DNA from: Massilia sp. MS-15
Lineage (GTDB): Bacteria > Pseudomonadota > Gammaproteobacteria > Burkholderiales > Burkholderiaceae_D
Assembly: GCF_020176695.1 (NCBI RefSeq)
Contig: NZ_JAIWIA010000062.1
Location: forward strand, 1 to 35,632
Reading direction: 5' to 3'
DNA: 35,632 nt
In this document: piece after piece, positions 1-11,110 of the stretch
Position numbering within the stretch: position 1 is the stretch's first letter
Layout: each line of letters opens with the position of its first letter
Program-made: the position numbers and the translations under genes
The notes under the pieces: generated by a model
What the model was told of the DNA's origin: nothing
Database searches by the model: none
The model's input: the letters and a program-made list of their open reading frames with translations, nothing else

Positions 1-272
1 GCGGTATTAATTAATCGGCCTGGACCGTTGCAAGACTTTATAAAGCTAAACGCAGGCTGCGGGTCGCTTCCTTTGCGATACAGAAGAGGCCAATTGTCCG
101 GTCGAAGTAGACAAGCCTAGCGCGGCTACTGCCGCGATGAGGTCACGATAGCCTGGCGTCGGCGGCGGAATCGTCCGGCGCTCGGGTTTCGAAGCTGGCG
201 GCCGCGGTGTCTGCCCCTGCCTCGCGCGCCATCGTTTGGCGCCGACGCCGTCACGATGTTCAGGAGCCGCTT
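1..272. other. Left-edge intergenic sequence, no gene seen
   Basis: I see no convincing reading frame, RNA gene or long repeat in these bases. The overlapping short frames here have no recognisable domain and no ribosome-binding site. A CAGGAG Shine-Dalgarno sequence at 261-266 belongs to the decayed gene that begins at 273. Confidence 0.5.
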
Positions 273-784
273 ATGCATTGTCTCGTCTGCTCAACAGAAC
301 AAGTACGCAAGTTCAGCATCGTCTACGAAGAAGGCACGTCGCGTGGGAGTTCGGAAGGATCATCCAACCATCCGCGCGACAAGGCTATCTACACGGCCGA
401 GCACTTCTCGCAGACCGCACTGGCCGCGCGCTGCAGCCCGCCGCACGAGCCGGACGTCGGATTTGTCCTTGGCAGCATTGGCATTGTCCTGTCGGTCGGC
501 GCCGGCATCCAGCTTGGCAAGGCGACCACCAGCTTGTGGTGGGGCACGGGATGTTTTTTGTCGAGCTCTGGACGCTCTACCTTGTCTGGCGGCTGCTGTT
601 GGCAAATCGCGCATTCGCCCGGTACGAGGCGGCTTACCGGTGCTGGGAGCAGTCGTGGGTGTGCATGAGCTGTGGCGGTAGCAGATCGGGCAATAGGCCG
701 CGCCATGTTGGAGCGGATTTGCCGACTGTAGCCATCAAGTTCAAAGTTGCCATAGGAAAAGCGCAAGCTTTTGCCAGGTTTTGA
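273..784 (+). pseudogene. Frameshifted zinc-ribbon membrane protein gene
   Basis: Two reading frames join into one plausible small protein. The first starts at ATG 273, with AGGAG six bases upstream, and reads MHCLVCSTEQVRKFSIVYEE (a CxxC half-knuckle), then an ALAARCSPP segment and a hydrophobic stretch FVLGSIGIVLSVGAGIQLG. The second continues in another frame with a second hydrophobic stretch (FFVELWTLYLVWRLL), then YRCWEQSWVCMSCG, the matching CxxC half-knuckle, and stops at 784. The frames can be joined by restoring one T in the T6 run at 554-559, so the break looks like homopolymer slippage or a sequencing error. The architecture, two CxxC pairs flanking membrane segments, resembles small uncharacterised zinc-ribbon proteins of proteobacteria. 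The function is unknown. An intact gene in relatives would confirm the reconstruction. Confidence 0.6.
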
Positions 785-911
785 CGTGTTCACTGACCTG
801 TGTCGGCACAGGCGCAGCCAGGACGAGGGCGCGCGCAACCGTGGTCGCCGGTTCCGATACCCGGACGCGTGGTCTTGCGCGGTCACCGAACGCGTGGACC
901 GGCCGTCTACC

Positions 912-2288
912 CTACTTCCCGATACAGAAGCGGCTGAAGATCACGCCGAGCAGATCATCCGGCGTGAACTGCCCCGTGATGCTCGACAGCTGGTCCTGCG
1001 CCAGCCGCAGTTCCTCGGCGAACAGGTCGAGCGACTGGTCGTCCTGCATCGCATGCTGGCGCGCCAGTTCCAGGTGCTCGCGCGCGGCGCGCAGTGCGAT
1101 CAGGTGGCGTTCGCGCGCCAGGTAGAGCGACTCGCCGGTCTGCTGCCAGCCGGCGATGCGCAGCAGTTCCGCGCGCAGCAGATCGATGCCGAGCTTCTCG
1201 TTGGCCGACAGGTACAGGTGGGTGGCGTCCGCCGCCGCGTCGATCGAGGCCTTGTGGCCGGACAGGTCGATCTTGTTCCAGATGCGCAGCACCGGCACGC
1301 CCTGCGGGAAGGCGCGCACGATCTCCTCGTCGGCCGCGCTCGGGCCCAGGCTGGCGTCGAGCAGGTGCAGGATCACGTCGGCCTTGCCGACTTCGCCCCA
1401 GGTGCGCTCGATGCCGATGCGCTCCACGACGTCCATGCCTTCATCGGTGCGGATGCCGGCGGTGTCGATGATGTTGAGCGGGATGCCCTCGATCTGGATG
1501 GTCTCGGTGACCTTGTCGCGGGTGGTGCCGGCGATCGGGGTGACGATTGCGACCTCGGCGCCGGCCAGGGCATTGAGCAGCGACGACTTGCCCACGTTCG
1601 GCTGCCCCACCAGCACCACGTTCAGGCCTTCGCGCAGCAGCGCGCCTTGCGCAGCCTGGCGGAACACGTGTTCCAGCGATTCGATGATGATGGCCAGCTG
1701 GCCGCGCGCGTTCGATTTTTCCAGGAAGTCGATTTCCTCTTCCGGGAAGTCGAGCGTGGCCTCGACCAGCATGCGCAGGTTGATGGTCTGGTCGACCAGC
1801 TTGTGCACCACCTGCGAGAACGCGCCCGACAGCGACTGCGAGGCGGACTTCGCCGCCGCCTCGGTGGAGGCGTCGATCAGGTCGGCCACCGCCTCGGCCT
1901 GGGCCAGGTCGAGCTTGTCGTTCAGGAAGGCGCGGCGGGTGAACTCGCCCGGCTCGGCCAGGCGCAGGCCAAACCCACCGCCCGCTTCCAGCACGCGCGC
2001 CAGCAGCATCTGCAGCACCACCGGGCCGCCGTGGCCCTGCAGTTCGAGCACGTCTTCTCCGGTATAGGAATGCGGCCCCTTGAAGTACAGGGCCAAGCCT
2101 TCGTCGATCACCTCGCCGCCGGCGTTCTTGAACGGAAGATAGGTGGCATGGCGCGGCGCCAGCCGGGTACCGGGGAACAGGGCATCGATCAGCGGGGCGA
2201 GCGACTTGCCGGAGGCGCGCACGACGCCGATGCCGCCGCGGCCGGGAGCGGTGGCGATGGCGGCGATGGGGGAGGTGTCGAGTTTCAT
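912..2288 (-). CDS. mnmE: tRNA uridine-5-carboxymethylaminomethyl GTPase MnmE
   Basis: MnmE (TrmE) is a homodimeric GTPase. With MnmG (GidA) it installs the cmnm5 group on the wobble uridine of a set of tRNAs, using 5,10-methylene-THF. The protein is 458 residues, normal for the family. The N-terminal folate-binding domain opens with [17 protein letters not shown]. The G domain shows G1 GQPNVGKS (228-235), G2 TTRD (255-258), G3 DTAG (275-278) and G4 NKID. The C-terminal FCIGK carries the cysteine expected for the modification reaction. I chose ATG at 2288 because the family begins [14 protein letters not shown]; an in-frame ATG nine codons upstream would add non-conserved residues across the intergenic gap. 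It lies downstream of yidC on the same strand but behind a terminator hairpin, so it probably has its own promoter or lives on read-through. Confidence 0.97.
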   Translation of the reverse strand: MKLDTSPIAAIATAPGRGGIGVVRASGKSLAPLIDALFPGTRLAPRHATYLPFKNAGGEVIDEGLALYFKGPHSYTGEDVLELQGHGGPVVLQMLLARVLEAGGGFGLRLAEPGEFTRRAFLNDKLDLAQAEAVADLIDASTEAAAKSASQSLSGAFSQVVHKLVDQTINLRMLVEATLDFPEEEIDFLEKSNARGQLAIIIESLEHVFRQAAQGALLREGLNVVLVGQPNVGKSSLLNALAGAEVAIVTPIAGTTRDKVTETIQIEGIPLNIIDTAGIRTDEGMDVVERIGIERTWGEVGKADVILHLLDASLGPSAADEEIVRAFPQGVPVLRIWNKIDLSGHKASIDAAADATHLYLSANEKLGIDLLRAELLRIAGWQQTGESLYLARERHLIALRAAREHLELARQHAMQDDQSLDLFAEELRLAQDQLSSITGQFTPDDLLGVIFSRFCIGK

Positions 2289-2310
2289 GGCAGGATTGTA
2301 AGGGATACGG

Positions 2311-2342
2311 GGCAAAGAAAAAGCCCGCGCGAGCGCGGGCTT
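2311..2342 (-). terminator. Rho-independent terminator after yidC
   Basis: On the minus strand the sequence reads AAGCCCGCG, loop CTCG, CGCGGGCTT, then TTTCTTTG. The nine-base-pair GC-rich stem occupies 2321-2342 and the U-tract 2311-2320. It sits 19 bases past the yidC stop, where a terminator for the rpmH-rnpA-yidD-yidC transcript would be expected. Confidence 0.85.
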
Positions 2343-2360
2343 CGATGGCGAGGCGAGGGC

Positions 2361-4013
2361 TTACTTGGCGGCGCCGGTCTCGAACTTCTTGGTGATGACC
2401 CACTGCTGGGCGATCGACAGGATGTTGTTGACCACCCAGTACAGCACCAGGCCCGACGGGAAGAAGAAGAAGATCACCGAGAATGCCAGCGGCATGAACA
2501 GCATCATCTTCGCCTGCACCGGATCGGCCGGCTGCGGGTTCAGCTTGGTGGTGATGAACATCGACACCGCGTAGATGATCGGCAGGATGAAGAACGGGTC
2601 CGGCTGGGTCAGGTCGGTAATCCAGCCTACCCACGGCGCGCCGCGCATCTCCACCGACGACTGCAGCACCCAGTACAGGGCGAAGAAGACCGGCATCTGC
2701 ACCAGGATCGGCAGGCAACCGCCCAGCGGGTTGATCTTCTCGGTCTTGTACAGCTCCATGGTGGCCTGCTGCATCTTCTGCGGGTCGTTCTTGTAGCGCT
2801 CGCGGATCGCCTGCATCTTCGGCGTCACCACGCGCATCTTGGCCATGCTGCGGTAGCCGGCGGCCGACAGCGGGAAAAAGGCCAGCTTGATCAGGACGGT
2901 CAGGGCGACGATAGTCCAGCCCCAGTTGCCCAGCAGGGCGTGCAGGTGGTCCATCACCCAGAAGATCGGCTTGGCGATGATGGTCAGCATGCCGTAGTCC
3001 TTCACCAGCTCCAGGCCCGGGGTGATGGTTTCCAGGGTCTTCTCGTCCTGCGGACCCGAGTACAGGCGGCTGTCGGTCGAGACGGTGGCGCCCGGCGCCA
3101 CGTTGCCCAGCGGCTGCACGGTGCCGATCGCATACAGGTTGGTGGCGATCTTCTTGGTGTAGATGTCGCGCTGCGCCTTGTCGGCCGGGATGAAGGCCGA
3201 GACGAAGAAGTGCTGCGAAATCGCGACCCAGCCATTGTTGGCCTTGGCCGAATGCTCGGCATTGCCCTTCTCGATGTCTTCGAAGCTCAGCTTCTGGTAT
3301 TTGTCTTCGGCGGTGTACAGGGTCGGGCCGGTGTAGCTCGACATGAACCAGGAATCGTTGGCCGGCTTGTTGCCGTCGTGCTGCAGCTGCAGGTAGAGCG
3401 AAGGCTGGACTGGCGCGGCGGACAGGTTGGTCACGTCATGGCGCAGGCCGATGGTGTAGTCGCCCTTCTTGAAGGTGAAGGTCTTGGTCAGGCGCACGCC
3501 GCCCTGCTCCGCATCCAGCACCAGCTGCACGTTGCCATTGGCGTCGCGCGTCGGCGCGCCGCCGCGGACGGTGAACGGGGTCTGGTGGTTCGGCAGCACC
3601 CCGGCCGGGGTCTGGCCGATCAGGCCGGTCTGGCCGAGGTAGGTGTTCTTGCCGCCTACGTCGAACAGGACCTTGTTCTTGTTCTTGTCGATTTCGTCGG
3701 CGAACTTCAGCAGTTCGAGGCGCTTGATGACGCCGCCGAGGGTGTCGATGTCGACCTTGACCACGTCGGTGGCGATGGTGACGCGCTGGCTGGCCGGCGC
3801 GGCTGCGGGCGCGGCGGCGCCAGGCACGGCGCCCGCGCCCTGCTGGGCGGCGGCCGGTACGTCGTTCGGCTTGGCTTGCTGCGCCACCTGGGCCGCTGGC
3901 GGCGCGGGCGAGAACAGCGACTGTTTGCCGTTAGCCACCATCCAATTGTTCCAGAGAACAATCAGGGAAATGGCGAACACGATCCACAGGACGGTACGTT
4001 TATTGAGTTCCAT
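2361..4013 (-). CDS. yidC: Membrane protein insertase YidC
   Basis: YidC inserts and folds inner-membrane proteins, alone or with the Sec translocon. At 550 residues it has the full proteobacterial form. The first transmembrane segment (about residues 7-24) is followed by an Ala/Pro/Gln-rich linker (about 35-75) and a large periplasmic beta-domain. The conserved C-terminal insertase core carries LHALLGNWGWTIVALTVLIK, the cytoplasmic hairpin with MQAIRERYKNDPQKMQQATM, and NPLGGCLPILVQMPVFFALY. It ends in a basic tail (KKFETGAAK). The start MELNKRTVLW matches the family. It lies 10 bases after yidD and is the last gene before a terminator. Translation coupled to the upstream small genes is likely; this is inference from spacing. 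Confidence 0.98.
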   Translation of the reverse strand: MELNKRTVLWIVFAISLIVLWNNWMVANGKQSLFSPAPPAAQVAQQAKPNDVPAAAQQGAGAVPGAAAPAAAPASQRVTIATDVVKVDIDTLGGVIKRLELLKFADEIDKNKNKVLFDVGGKNTYLGQTGLIGQTPAGVLPNHQTPFTVRGGAPTRDANGNVQLVLDAEQGGVRLTKTFTFKKGDYTIGLRHDVTNLSAAPVQPSLYLQLQHDGNKPANDSWFMSSYTGPTLYTAEDKYQKLSFEDIEKGNAEHSAKANNGWVAISQHFFVSAFIPADKAQRDIYTKKIATNLYAIGTVQPLGNVAPGATVSTDSRLYSGPQDEKTLETITPGLELVKDYGMLTIIAKPIFWVMDHLHALLGNWGWTIVALTVLIKLAFFPLSAAGYRSMAKMRVVTPKMQAIRERYKNDPQKMQQATMELYKTEKINPLGGCLPILVQMPVFFALYWVLQSSVEMRGAPWVGWITDLTQPDPFFILPIIYAVSMFITTKLNPQPADPVQAKMMLFMPLAFSVIFFFFPSGLVLYWVVNNILSIAQQWVITKKFETGAAK

Positions 4014-4023
4014 TGGAGTCTAG

Positions 4024-4290
4024 TCAGGAGTGGTTACAACCGCGAGCGGCTGGTGGAGATGGCTGGTCCTTGTCCTTCGGCGCCGGCACGAAGTCGACGC
4101 CGCCCGGATTCCAGGGATGGCAGCGGCACACGCGGCGCGCGGCCAGCAGCGAGCCCCTGGCAGCGCCATGGACGCGCAGGGCTTCGATCGCATAATTGGA
4201 ACAGGTCGGGTAGAAACGGCATTTCTGCCCGAGCAGCGGGGACAGCAGCAGCTGGTAGCCGCGAAGGAACCAGACCAGCAGCGTCTTCAT
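4024..4290 (-). CDS. yidD: Membrane protein insertion efficiency factor YidD
   Basis: YidD is a small amphipathic protein at the cytoplasmic face of the inner membrane that assists YidC-dependent insertion. The 88-residue product begins MKTLLVWFLRGYQLLLSPLL and contains the signature cysteines CRFYPTCSNYA and the later CRCHPWNPGG motif, all diagnostic. The tail is Pro/Lys-rich with a final GCNHS. I chose ATG 4290 because its ATGA overlaps the rnpA stop by four bases, and the family begins at this methionine. The longer in-frame extension upstream is antisense-like sequence within rnpA. The gene order rnpA-yidD-yidC is the usual one. Confidence 0.96.
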   Translation of the reverse strand: MKTLLVWFLRGYQLLLSPLLGQKCRFYPTCSNYAIEALRVHGAARGSLLAARRVCRCHPWNPGGVDFVPAPKDKDQPSPPAARGCNHS

Positions 4291-4694
4291 GGCGTCGGGG
4301 GTACCGGCGGCGGCGCGGCGCGGCGCGCACGCTGGGAAGCGAACAGGCGCGTGAGCTCGGCGTGCAGCGCGGCCTTCAGGCTGCGCGTGGTAGCCGGGCC
4401 GTCCTTGCCGTTGACCGGACGCGCCAGGCGTACGATGCAATCGACAGGCAGCAAGCCGCTGGTGCGGAAGACTTCGCGCGTGACACGCTTGATCGTATTG
4501 CGGGTGACCGCGCGCGGCGCGAAACGCTTGGCCGCAACGACGCCCAGCCGCGCATGCGGCAGCGAATTGGGTCGGGTATAGAGCACGAAATGCGCGGATT
4601 TTTGCGTCGGCCGCAAACGAAAAACGGATGAAAACTCATCCGTTTTAACGATACGCCGAACGCGCGCGAAGTCGTGCGAACCTTCGCCTGTCAT
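4287..4694 (-). CDS. rnpA: Ribonuclease P protein component
   Basis: RnpA is the protein subunit of RNase P, which with the M1 RNA trims the 5' leaders of precursor tRNAs. The 135-residue product shows the central basic helix with the RNxxKR signature (RNTIKR at 65-70, then VTREVFR), preceded by LGVVAAKRFAPRAV. The C-terminal 20 or so residues (RARRAAPPPVPPTP) are low-complexity and extend beyond the conserved fold. The start MTGEGSHDFARVRRIVKTDE gives the usual N-terminal spacing before the substrate-binding DEF motif. It overlaps yidD by four bases and lies 29 bases downstream of rpmH, so the three are surely co-transcribed. Confidence 0.96.
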   Translation of the reverse strand: MTGEGSHDFARVRRIVKTDEFSSVFRLRPTQKSAHFVLYTRPNSLPHARLGVVAAKRFAPRAVTRNTIKRVTREVFRTSGLLPVDCIVRLARPVNGKDGPATTRSLKAALHAELTRLFASQRARRAAPPPVPPTP

Positions 4695-4723
4695 GCCGAC
4701 CGCGTCGATCAGGTGTCTAAAAC

Positions 4724-4858
4724 TTAGACAGCCAGACGCTTGCGGCCCTTGGCGCGGCGAGCGTTCAGGACTTGGCGGCCACCACGGGTAGCCATACGTG
4801 CGCGGAAGCCGTGCGTACGCTTGCGACGGACGACGGAAGGTTGGTAAGTACGTTTCAT
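4724..4858 (-). CDS. rpmH: 50S ribosomal protein L34
   Basis: L34 is a small basic protein of the large ribosomal subunit. The 44-residue product begins [20 protein letters not shown] and ends KGRKRLAV, which is diagnostic. About half the residues are Arg, Lys or Gly. It is the first gene of the minus-strand cluster and points away from dnaA, so its promoter must lie in the dnaA-rpmH gap. Confidence 0.98.
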   Translation of the reverse strand: MKRTYQPSVVRRKRTHGFRARMATRGGRQVLNARRAKGRKRLAV

Positions 4859-5167
4859 GGTGGTCTCGCTTAAAGCAAAAGTAAGTGCAAAATCGGGTCT
4901 GACGTCGTGTCAGGATTCGTCGCCAATGACAGTTCGCAGATGGTTAAGCCAGCGTCACGCCACAGGGATACTCGTTTTCGCCCGGACAACCTGGTGCCGA
5001 CACTGTCGACTTGATATGGCGCACGGACGGGGAACCCTGAATTAGACACGATTTACGGTCCAGCTGTCAAGAATGCCGTTGTTTCCCGGCCTTTTACCGA
5101 TGGGTTCTCGGGACTGCCCGGGAATCGCGCAGCATATCGGTTCTCGTTGAAAATAGTGGGTGCAACC

Positions 5168-5176
5168 TGTGGATAA
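5168..5176 (-). promoter_or_regulatory. Perfect DnaA box upstream of dnaA
   Basis: TGTGGATAA on the plus strand is TTATCCACA on the minus strand, the exact high-affinity consensus. It covers the likely -35 position of the dnaA promoter, so bound DnaA would be expected to repress dnaA. Autoregulation is known for dnaA in other bacteria and is inferred here. Confidence 0.8.
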
Positions 5177-5198
5177 CTTCGCCCGAGACAGGTAAAAT
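5170..5198 (+). promoter_or_regulatory. Probable dnaA promoter
   Basis: The -10 element is TAAAAT (5193-5198). Seventeen bases upstream is TGGATA (5170-5175), a partial -35 match embedded in the DnaA box. The predicted transcript start, near 5205, leaves a leader of about 20 bases before the dnaA ATG. Confidence 0.5.
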
Positions 5199-5225
5199 AG
5201 CGTGTTACGTATCAACTAGCGAAGT

Positions 5226-6626
5226 ATGGAAAACTTTTGGCAGACCTGTTCCGCGCAGCTGGAACTCGAGCTGACGCCGCAGCAATATAGCGCGTGGATC
5301 AAATCGCTCGTCGTGCTCGACTACGAGGACGGCAAGCTGCGCATCGCGGCGCCGAACCGCTTCAAACTCGACTGGGTCAAGACGCAGTTCGCCAAGCGCA
5401 TCACCGAGCTCGCCTGCCAGTACTGGGAAGCACCGGTGGAAGTGCAGTTCGTGCTCGACCCGAAGAACAACCCGGCCAAGAAGCCGGCCGGTCCTGCCTC
5501 GGCTGGCGCTGCCGACGGCAATGCCGCGCCCAACTTCAATGCGCCGCGCCAGCCGGAAGCGCCGACCCAGGGCAACGTCAACATCGCCAATTCGCCCAAG
5601 CGCGAGCAGAGCCGCATCAACACGGACCTGACCTTCGACAGCTTCGTGACCGGTAAGGCCAACCAGCTGGCGCGCGCCGCCGCAATCCAGGTCGCCAACA
5701 ACCCGGGCGTCTCGTACAACCCGCTATTCTTCTATGGCGGCGTCGGCCTCGGCAAGACCCACCTGATCCATGCGATCGGCAACCAGGTCATGGCCGACAA
5801 CCCGAATGCGCGCATCCGCTACATCCACGCCGAGCAGTATGTGCGCGATGTCGTCACCGCCTACCAGCGCAAGGGCTTCGACGACTTCAAGCACTACTAC
5901 CACTCGCTCGACATGCTGCTGATCGACGACATCCAGTTCTTCGGTGGCAAGAGCCGCACGCAGGAAGAATTCTTCTATGCCTTCGAGGCGCTGATCGCGG
6001 CCAAGAAGCAGATCATCATCACCTCGGATACCTATCCGAAGGAGATCACCGGCATGGACGACCGCCTGATCTCGCGCTTCGACTCCGGCCTGACGGTGGC
6101 GATCGAGCCGCCGGAGCTGGAAATGCGCGTGGCGATCCTGCTGAAAAAGGCGCAGTCCGAGAACGTGACCCTGTCGGACGACGTGGCGTTCTTCGTGGCC
6201 AAGCACCTGCGCTCGAACGTGCGCGAACTGGAAGGCGCGCTGCGCAAGATCCTGGCCTACTCGCGCTTCCATGGCAAGGACATCACCATCGACGTGGTGA
6301 AGGAAGCCCTCAAGGATCTGCTGTCGGTGCAGAACCGCCAGATCTCGGTGGAGAACATCCAGAAGACGGTGGCGGATTTCTTCAACATCAAGGTCGCGGA
6401 CATGTATTCGAAGCGCCGGCCGGCGAATATCGCCCGCCCGCGCCAGATCGCGATGTACCTGGCCAAGGAATTGACGCAAAAGAGCCTGCCGGAGATCGGC
6501 GAGCTGTTCGGCGGCCGCGATCACACCACCGTCTTGCACGCGGTACGCAAGATCGCCCAGGACCGCCAGAAGAATGCCGAGTGCAACCACGAGCTGCACG
6601 TGCTGGAACAGACGCTGAAGGGCTGA
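5226..6626 (+). CDS. dnaA: Chromosomal replication initiator DnaA
   Basis: DnaA is the AAA+ initiator that binds DnaA boxes at oriC, melts the DNA and recruits the DnaB helicase. It has 466 residues, a normal length. Domain I begins [21 protein letters not shown] Pro/Ala-rich domain II linker covers about 85-135. Domain III has Walker A GGVGLGKT (171-178) and Walker B MLLIDDIQ (230-237). Domain IV ends with the DNA-binding signature [11 protein letters not shown] (DHTT at 432-435). The ribosome-binding site is weak (GCGAAG), which fits a tightly limited protein. A palindromic element follows the gene before dnaN, so co-transcription with dnaN cannot be taken for granted. Confidence 0.98.
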   Translation: MENFWQTCSAQLELELTPQQYSAWIKSLVVLDYEDGKLRIAAPNRFKLDWVKTQFAKRITELACQYWEAPVEVQFVLDPKNNPAKKPAGPASAGAADGNAAPNFNAPRQPEAPTQGNVNIANSPKREQSRINTDLTFDSFVTGKANQLARAAAIQVANNPGVSYNPLFFYGGVGLGKTHLIHAIGNQVMADNPNARIRYIHAEQYVRDVVTAYQRKGFDDFKHYYHSLDMLLIDDIQFFGGKSRTQEEFFYAFEALIAAKKQIIITSDTYPKEITGMDDRLISRFDSGLTVAIEPPELEMRVAILLKKAQSENVTLSDDVAFFVAKHLRSNVRELEGALRKILAYSRFHGKDITIDVVKEALKDLLSVQNRQISVENIQKTVADFFNIKVADMYSKRRPANIARPRQIAMYLAKELTQKSLPEIGELFGGRDHTTVLHAVRKIAQDRQKNAECNHELHVLEQTLKG

Positions 6627-6659
6627 TTGATAAGGAAGCCTGGCGCTGGCCGGGGTTCC

Positions 6660-6768
6660 GTAGGGTGGGCAAGTTTCTTGCCCGCGCGTTCAACGAACGT
6701 ATCCGAACCACAGTACGTCATATCAACCGTGGTTTGAGCACGTGGGCGGGAGGATTCGCCCACCCTAC
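6660..6768. repeat. Palindromic MITE-like element between dnaA and dnaN
   Basis: The element is bounded by perfect inverted ends, GTAGGGTGGGC (6660-6670) and GCCCACCCTAC (6758-6768). The arms continue with further pairing, for example CCCGCGCG against CGTGGGCGGG, and an inner AACCAC (6706-6711) / GTGGTT pair. The whole 109 bp could fold into one long imperfect hairpin. There is no reading frame of note. The terminal sequence GTAGGGTGGGC is, to my recollection, common in dispersed intergenic repeats of betaproteobacteria. It could act as a transcription terminator or mRNA stabiliser between the two genes; that is inference. Confidence 0.75.
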
Positions 6769-6814
6769 AAGGGCGGAGACACCGTTTGTGTTCTCCGTTG
6801 GCAATTGGCAAAAT

Positions 6815-6848
6815 AGAGCGATAGCAATAAATAAATTAATACTTAACT
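6815..6848. other. AT-rich tract before dnaN, possible unwinding element
   Basis: The stretch containing AATAAATAAATTAATACTTA (about 6826-6845) is the most AT-rich sequence in the replication-gene block. It could serve as a DNA unwinding element or simply as the dnaN promoter and leader. No DnaA box is visible beside it, so origin function is speculative. Confidence 0.3.
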
Positions 6849-6858
6849 GAGGATATCT

Positions 6859-7965
6859 ATGCAACTGGTCAAATCCACCCGAGACACGCTTCTCCGGCCA
6901 CTGCAGATCGTGAGCGGTATTGTCGAGCGTCGGCACACCATGCCGATTCTGGCCAATATCCTCATTCGCAAGAATGGCGCCAGCGTTTCCTTCCTCTCGA
7001 CCGACACCGAAGTGCAAATCACGACCCACGCCGACATCGGCGCCGGCGACGACGTGACCGGCACCACGGTGGCGGCGCGCAAGCTGCTGGACATCCTGCG
7101 CGCGCTGCCGGAATCGGGCGACGTCACCATGACCCTGCAGAACAAGCGCCTGGCCGTCCAGAGCGGCAAGTCGCGCTTTGCCCTGCAGACCCTGGCGGCC
7201 GAGGAGTTCCCGACCGTTTCCGTGGCCGACAGCTACAACGCCTCGGTCACCCTGCCGCAAAAGACGCTGAAGCACCTGTTCAACATGGTGCACTTCGCGA
7301 TGGCCCAGCAGGACATCCGCTATTACCTGAACGGCCTGCTGCTGGTGCTGGACGGTAACAACATCATCGCCGTGGCCACCGACGGCCACCGCCTGGCCTT
7401 CTGCCAGGTGGCCGCCGAGCAGTCCTTCGAGCGCCAGGAAGTGATCATCCCGCGCAAGACCATCATCGAACTGCAGCGCCTGCTGGAAGAAAGCGACGAG
7501 GAAGTGCGCCTGGATATCGCCGCCTCGCAGGTCAAGCTGAGCTTTGCCGACATCGAGCTGGTCTCGAAACTGGTCGAGGGCAAGTTCCCCGACTACACCC
7601 GCGTGATCCCGAAGGGCTACAAGAACGAGTTCACGATCGGCCGCGATGAACTGCTGCGTTCGCTGCAGCGCGCCGCGATCATGACCAGCGACAAGTTCAA
7701 GGGCGTGCGCTGCATCATCGAGCCGGGCGTGATGAAGATCAGCTCGACCAATGCCGACCAGGAAGAAGCCGTCGAGGAACTCGAGATCGACTACGGTGGC
7801 GACACCATCGACATCGGTTTCAACGTCACCTACCTGCTCGACGTGCTGAACAACCTGAAGTGCGACCAGGTGAACATCGCACTGGGCGATTCGAACTCGT
7901 CGGCGCTGATCTCGATTCCCGACAATGGCGACTTCAAGTATGTCGTCATGCCGATGCGTATTTGA
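6859..7965 (+). CDS. dnaN: DNA polymerase III beta sliding clamp
   Basis: The beta clamp is a ring-shaped dimer that tethers DNA polymerase III and other replication and repair enzymes to DNA. The 368-residue product has the usual three repeated clamp domains. Recognisable family sequences are TLLRPLQIVSGIVERRHTMP and ILANILI near the start, YYLNGLLLV and ATDGHRLAFCQ in the middle, and the C-terminal YVVMPMRI, which lines the partner-binding pocket. ATG 6859 is preceded by GAGGA (6849-6853) at good spacing. It follows dnaA after 232 bases and precedes gyrB by 105 bases. Confidence 0.98.
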   Translation: MQLVKSTRDTLLRPLQIVSGIVERRHTMPILANILIRKNGASVSFLSTDTEVQITTHADIGAGDDVTGTTVAARKLLDILRALPESGDVTMTLQNKRLAVQSGKSRFALQTLAAEEFPTVSVADSYNASVTLPQKTLKHLFNMVHFAMAQQDIRYYLNGLLLVLDGNNIIAVATDGHRLAFCQVAAEQSFERQEVIIPRKTIIELQRLLEESDEEVRLDIAASQVKLSFADIELVSKLVEGKFPDYTRVIPKGYKNEFTIGRDELLRSLQRAAIMTSDKFKGVRCIIEPGVMKISSTNADQEEAVEELEIDYGGDTIDIGFNVTYLLDVLNNLKCDQVNIALGDSNSSALISIPDNGDFKYVVMPMRI

Positions 7966-7980
7966 TTCGTGCTTAGCTAG

Positions 7981-10572
<2,592 letters not shown>

Positions 10573-10590
10573 TCGTCTTCCTTCTATAAT

Positions 10591-10622
10591 GAAATGGCCT
10601 CTTGCGAGGCCATTTCTTTTTA
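10591..10622 (+). terminator. Rho-independent terminator after gyrB
   Basis: GAAATGGCCTC (10591-10601), loop TTGC, GAGGCCATTTC (10606-10616), then TTTTTAT. An eleven-pair stem with a T-run lies 18 bases past the gyrB stop. The A-rich left flank is short, so it acts mainly on the plus strand. Confidence 0.92.
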
Positions 10623-10661
10623 TCCAGCGCAGTCAACGGCAAGCGCGAGATCGCTTCTGCC

Positions 10662-10984
10662 TCAAAGCGGGCTCTTTCGCGCTGGCGCCTCGATCTTCTC
10701 ATCAAACTCATTCAGGCGCTTCAATATGACCTGGTTCTTGGCATACTTGCGCTTCAATGTTGGAGCTTCTTATCGGTTCCCGTGCAGAGTTTGCGAATCT
10801 CGCGCTCAATTTCCCTCATACGCTTCTCATCAGGCGGGTCTGGAAACTCTCCACCAAAATCGTCACATCCCTCGCGCCTGTCCACATACCTGGCTACGTC
10901 AGAAGGAAGCTGGGATTCTGCAGCGAATGCCGTTCCCAGCCCGAAGTAGAGTACGCACAGCGTCGCAGGCATCATTGGATGCAT
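10662..10984 (-). pseudogene. Frameshifted small secreted protein gene
   Basis: The first frame starts at ATG 10984, with GGAG six bases upstream. It encodes a signal peptide (MPATLCVLYFGLGTAFA, cleavage expected near AFA-AES), then VARYVDRREGCDDFGGEFPD and EIRKLCTGTDKKL, and stops after 76 residues at 10754. Another frame takes over at 10757 and reads LKRKYAKNQVILKRLNEFDE and about ten more residues to a stop at 10662. Joined by adding one base near 10758-10765, the two parts give 107 residues. I recognise the pattern, a signal peptide, EGCDxFxGE, CTGTDxxLxxLKxKY and a charged tail, as a small periplasmic protein of unknown function in Oxalobacteraceae. The two cysteines (GCDDF and LCTGT) may pair. 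The break may be a mutation or a sequencing error. Confidence 0.65.
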
Positions 10985-11110
10985 TTCATTCTCCGTATCT
11001 GACCAATAAGGATCGCGATAGAACAAGACCAGAGTATTAGAAGGTGGCCTTGTATGGAGCGCTTTGCGCTAGAGCACGATAATGCGAGAGGTAGTCGAAA
11101 TGCAGAAGCA

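Larger units (their letters stand above)
4859..5225. other. rpmH-dnaA intergenic region, candidate oriC
   Basis: In many bacteria the replication origin lies next to dnaA, and rpmH-dnaA is a common site. This 367-bp gap holds the divergent promoters of rpmH and dnaA. It contains one perfect DnaA box (5168-5176) and one poor match (TTAGACACG, 5042-5050, two mismatches). I see no cluster of boxes and no long AT-rich unwinding tract here. Origin function is therefore inferred from gene order. Sequence just before dnaN has a better AT-rich tract. Confidence 0.5.

Noticed and set aside
771..4631. A plus-strand frame of 1286 codons opposite mnmE, yidC, yidD and rnpA
   Set aside because: It is entirely antisense to four well-recognised genes, has no domain, and its composition (rich in Arg, Gln, Val, His, Asp) is typical of the reverse of GC-rich coding sequence.
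5042..5050. Second DnaA box candidate TTAGACACG
   Set aside because: It has two mismatches, including core positions, so it is too weak to call.
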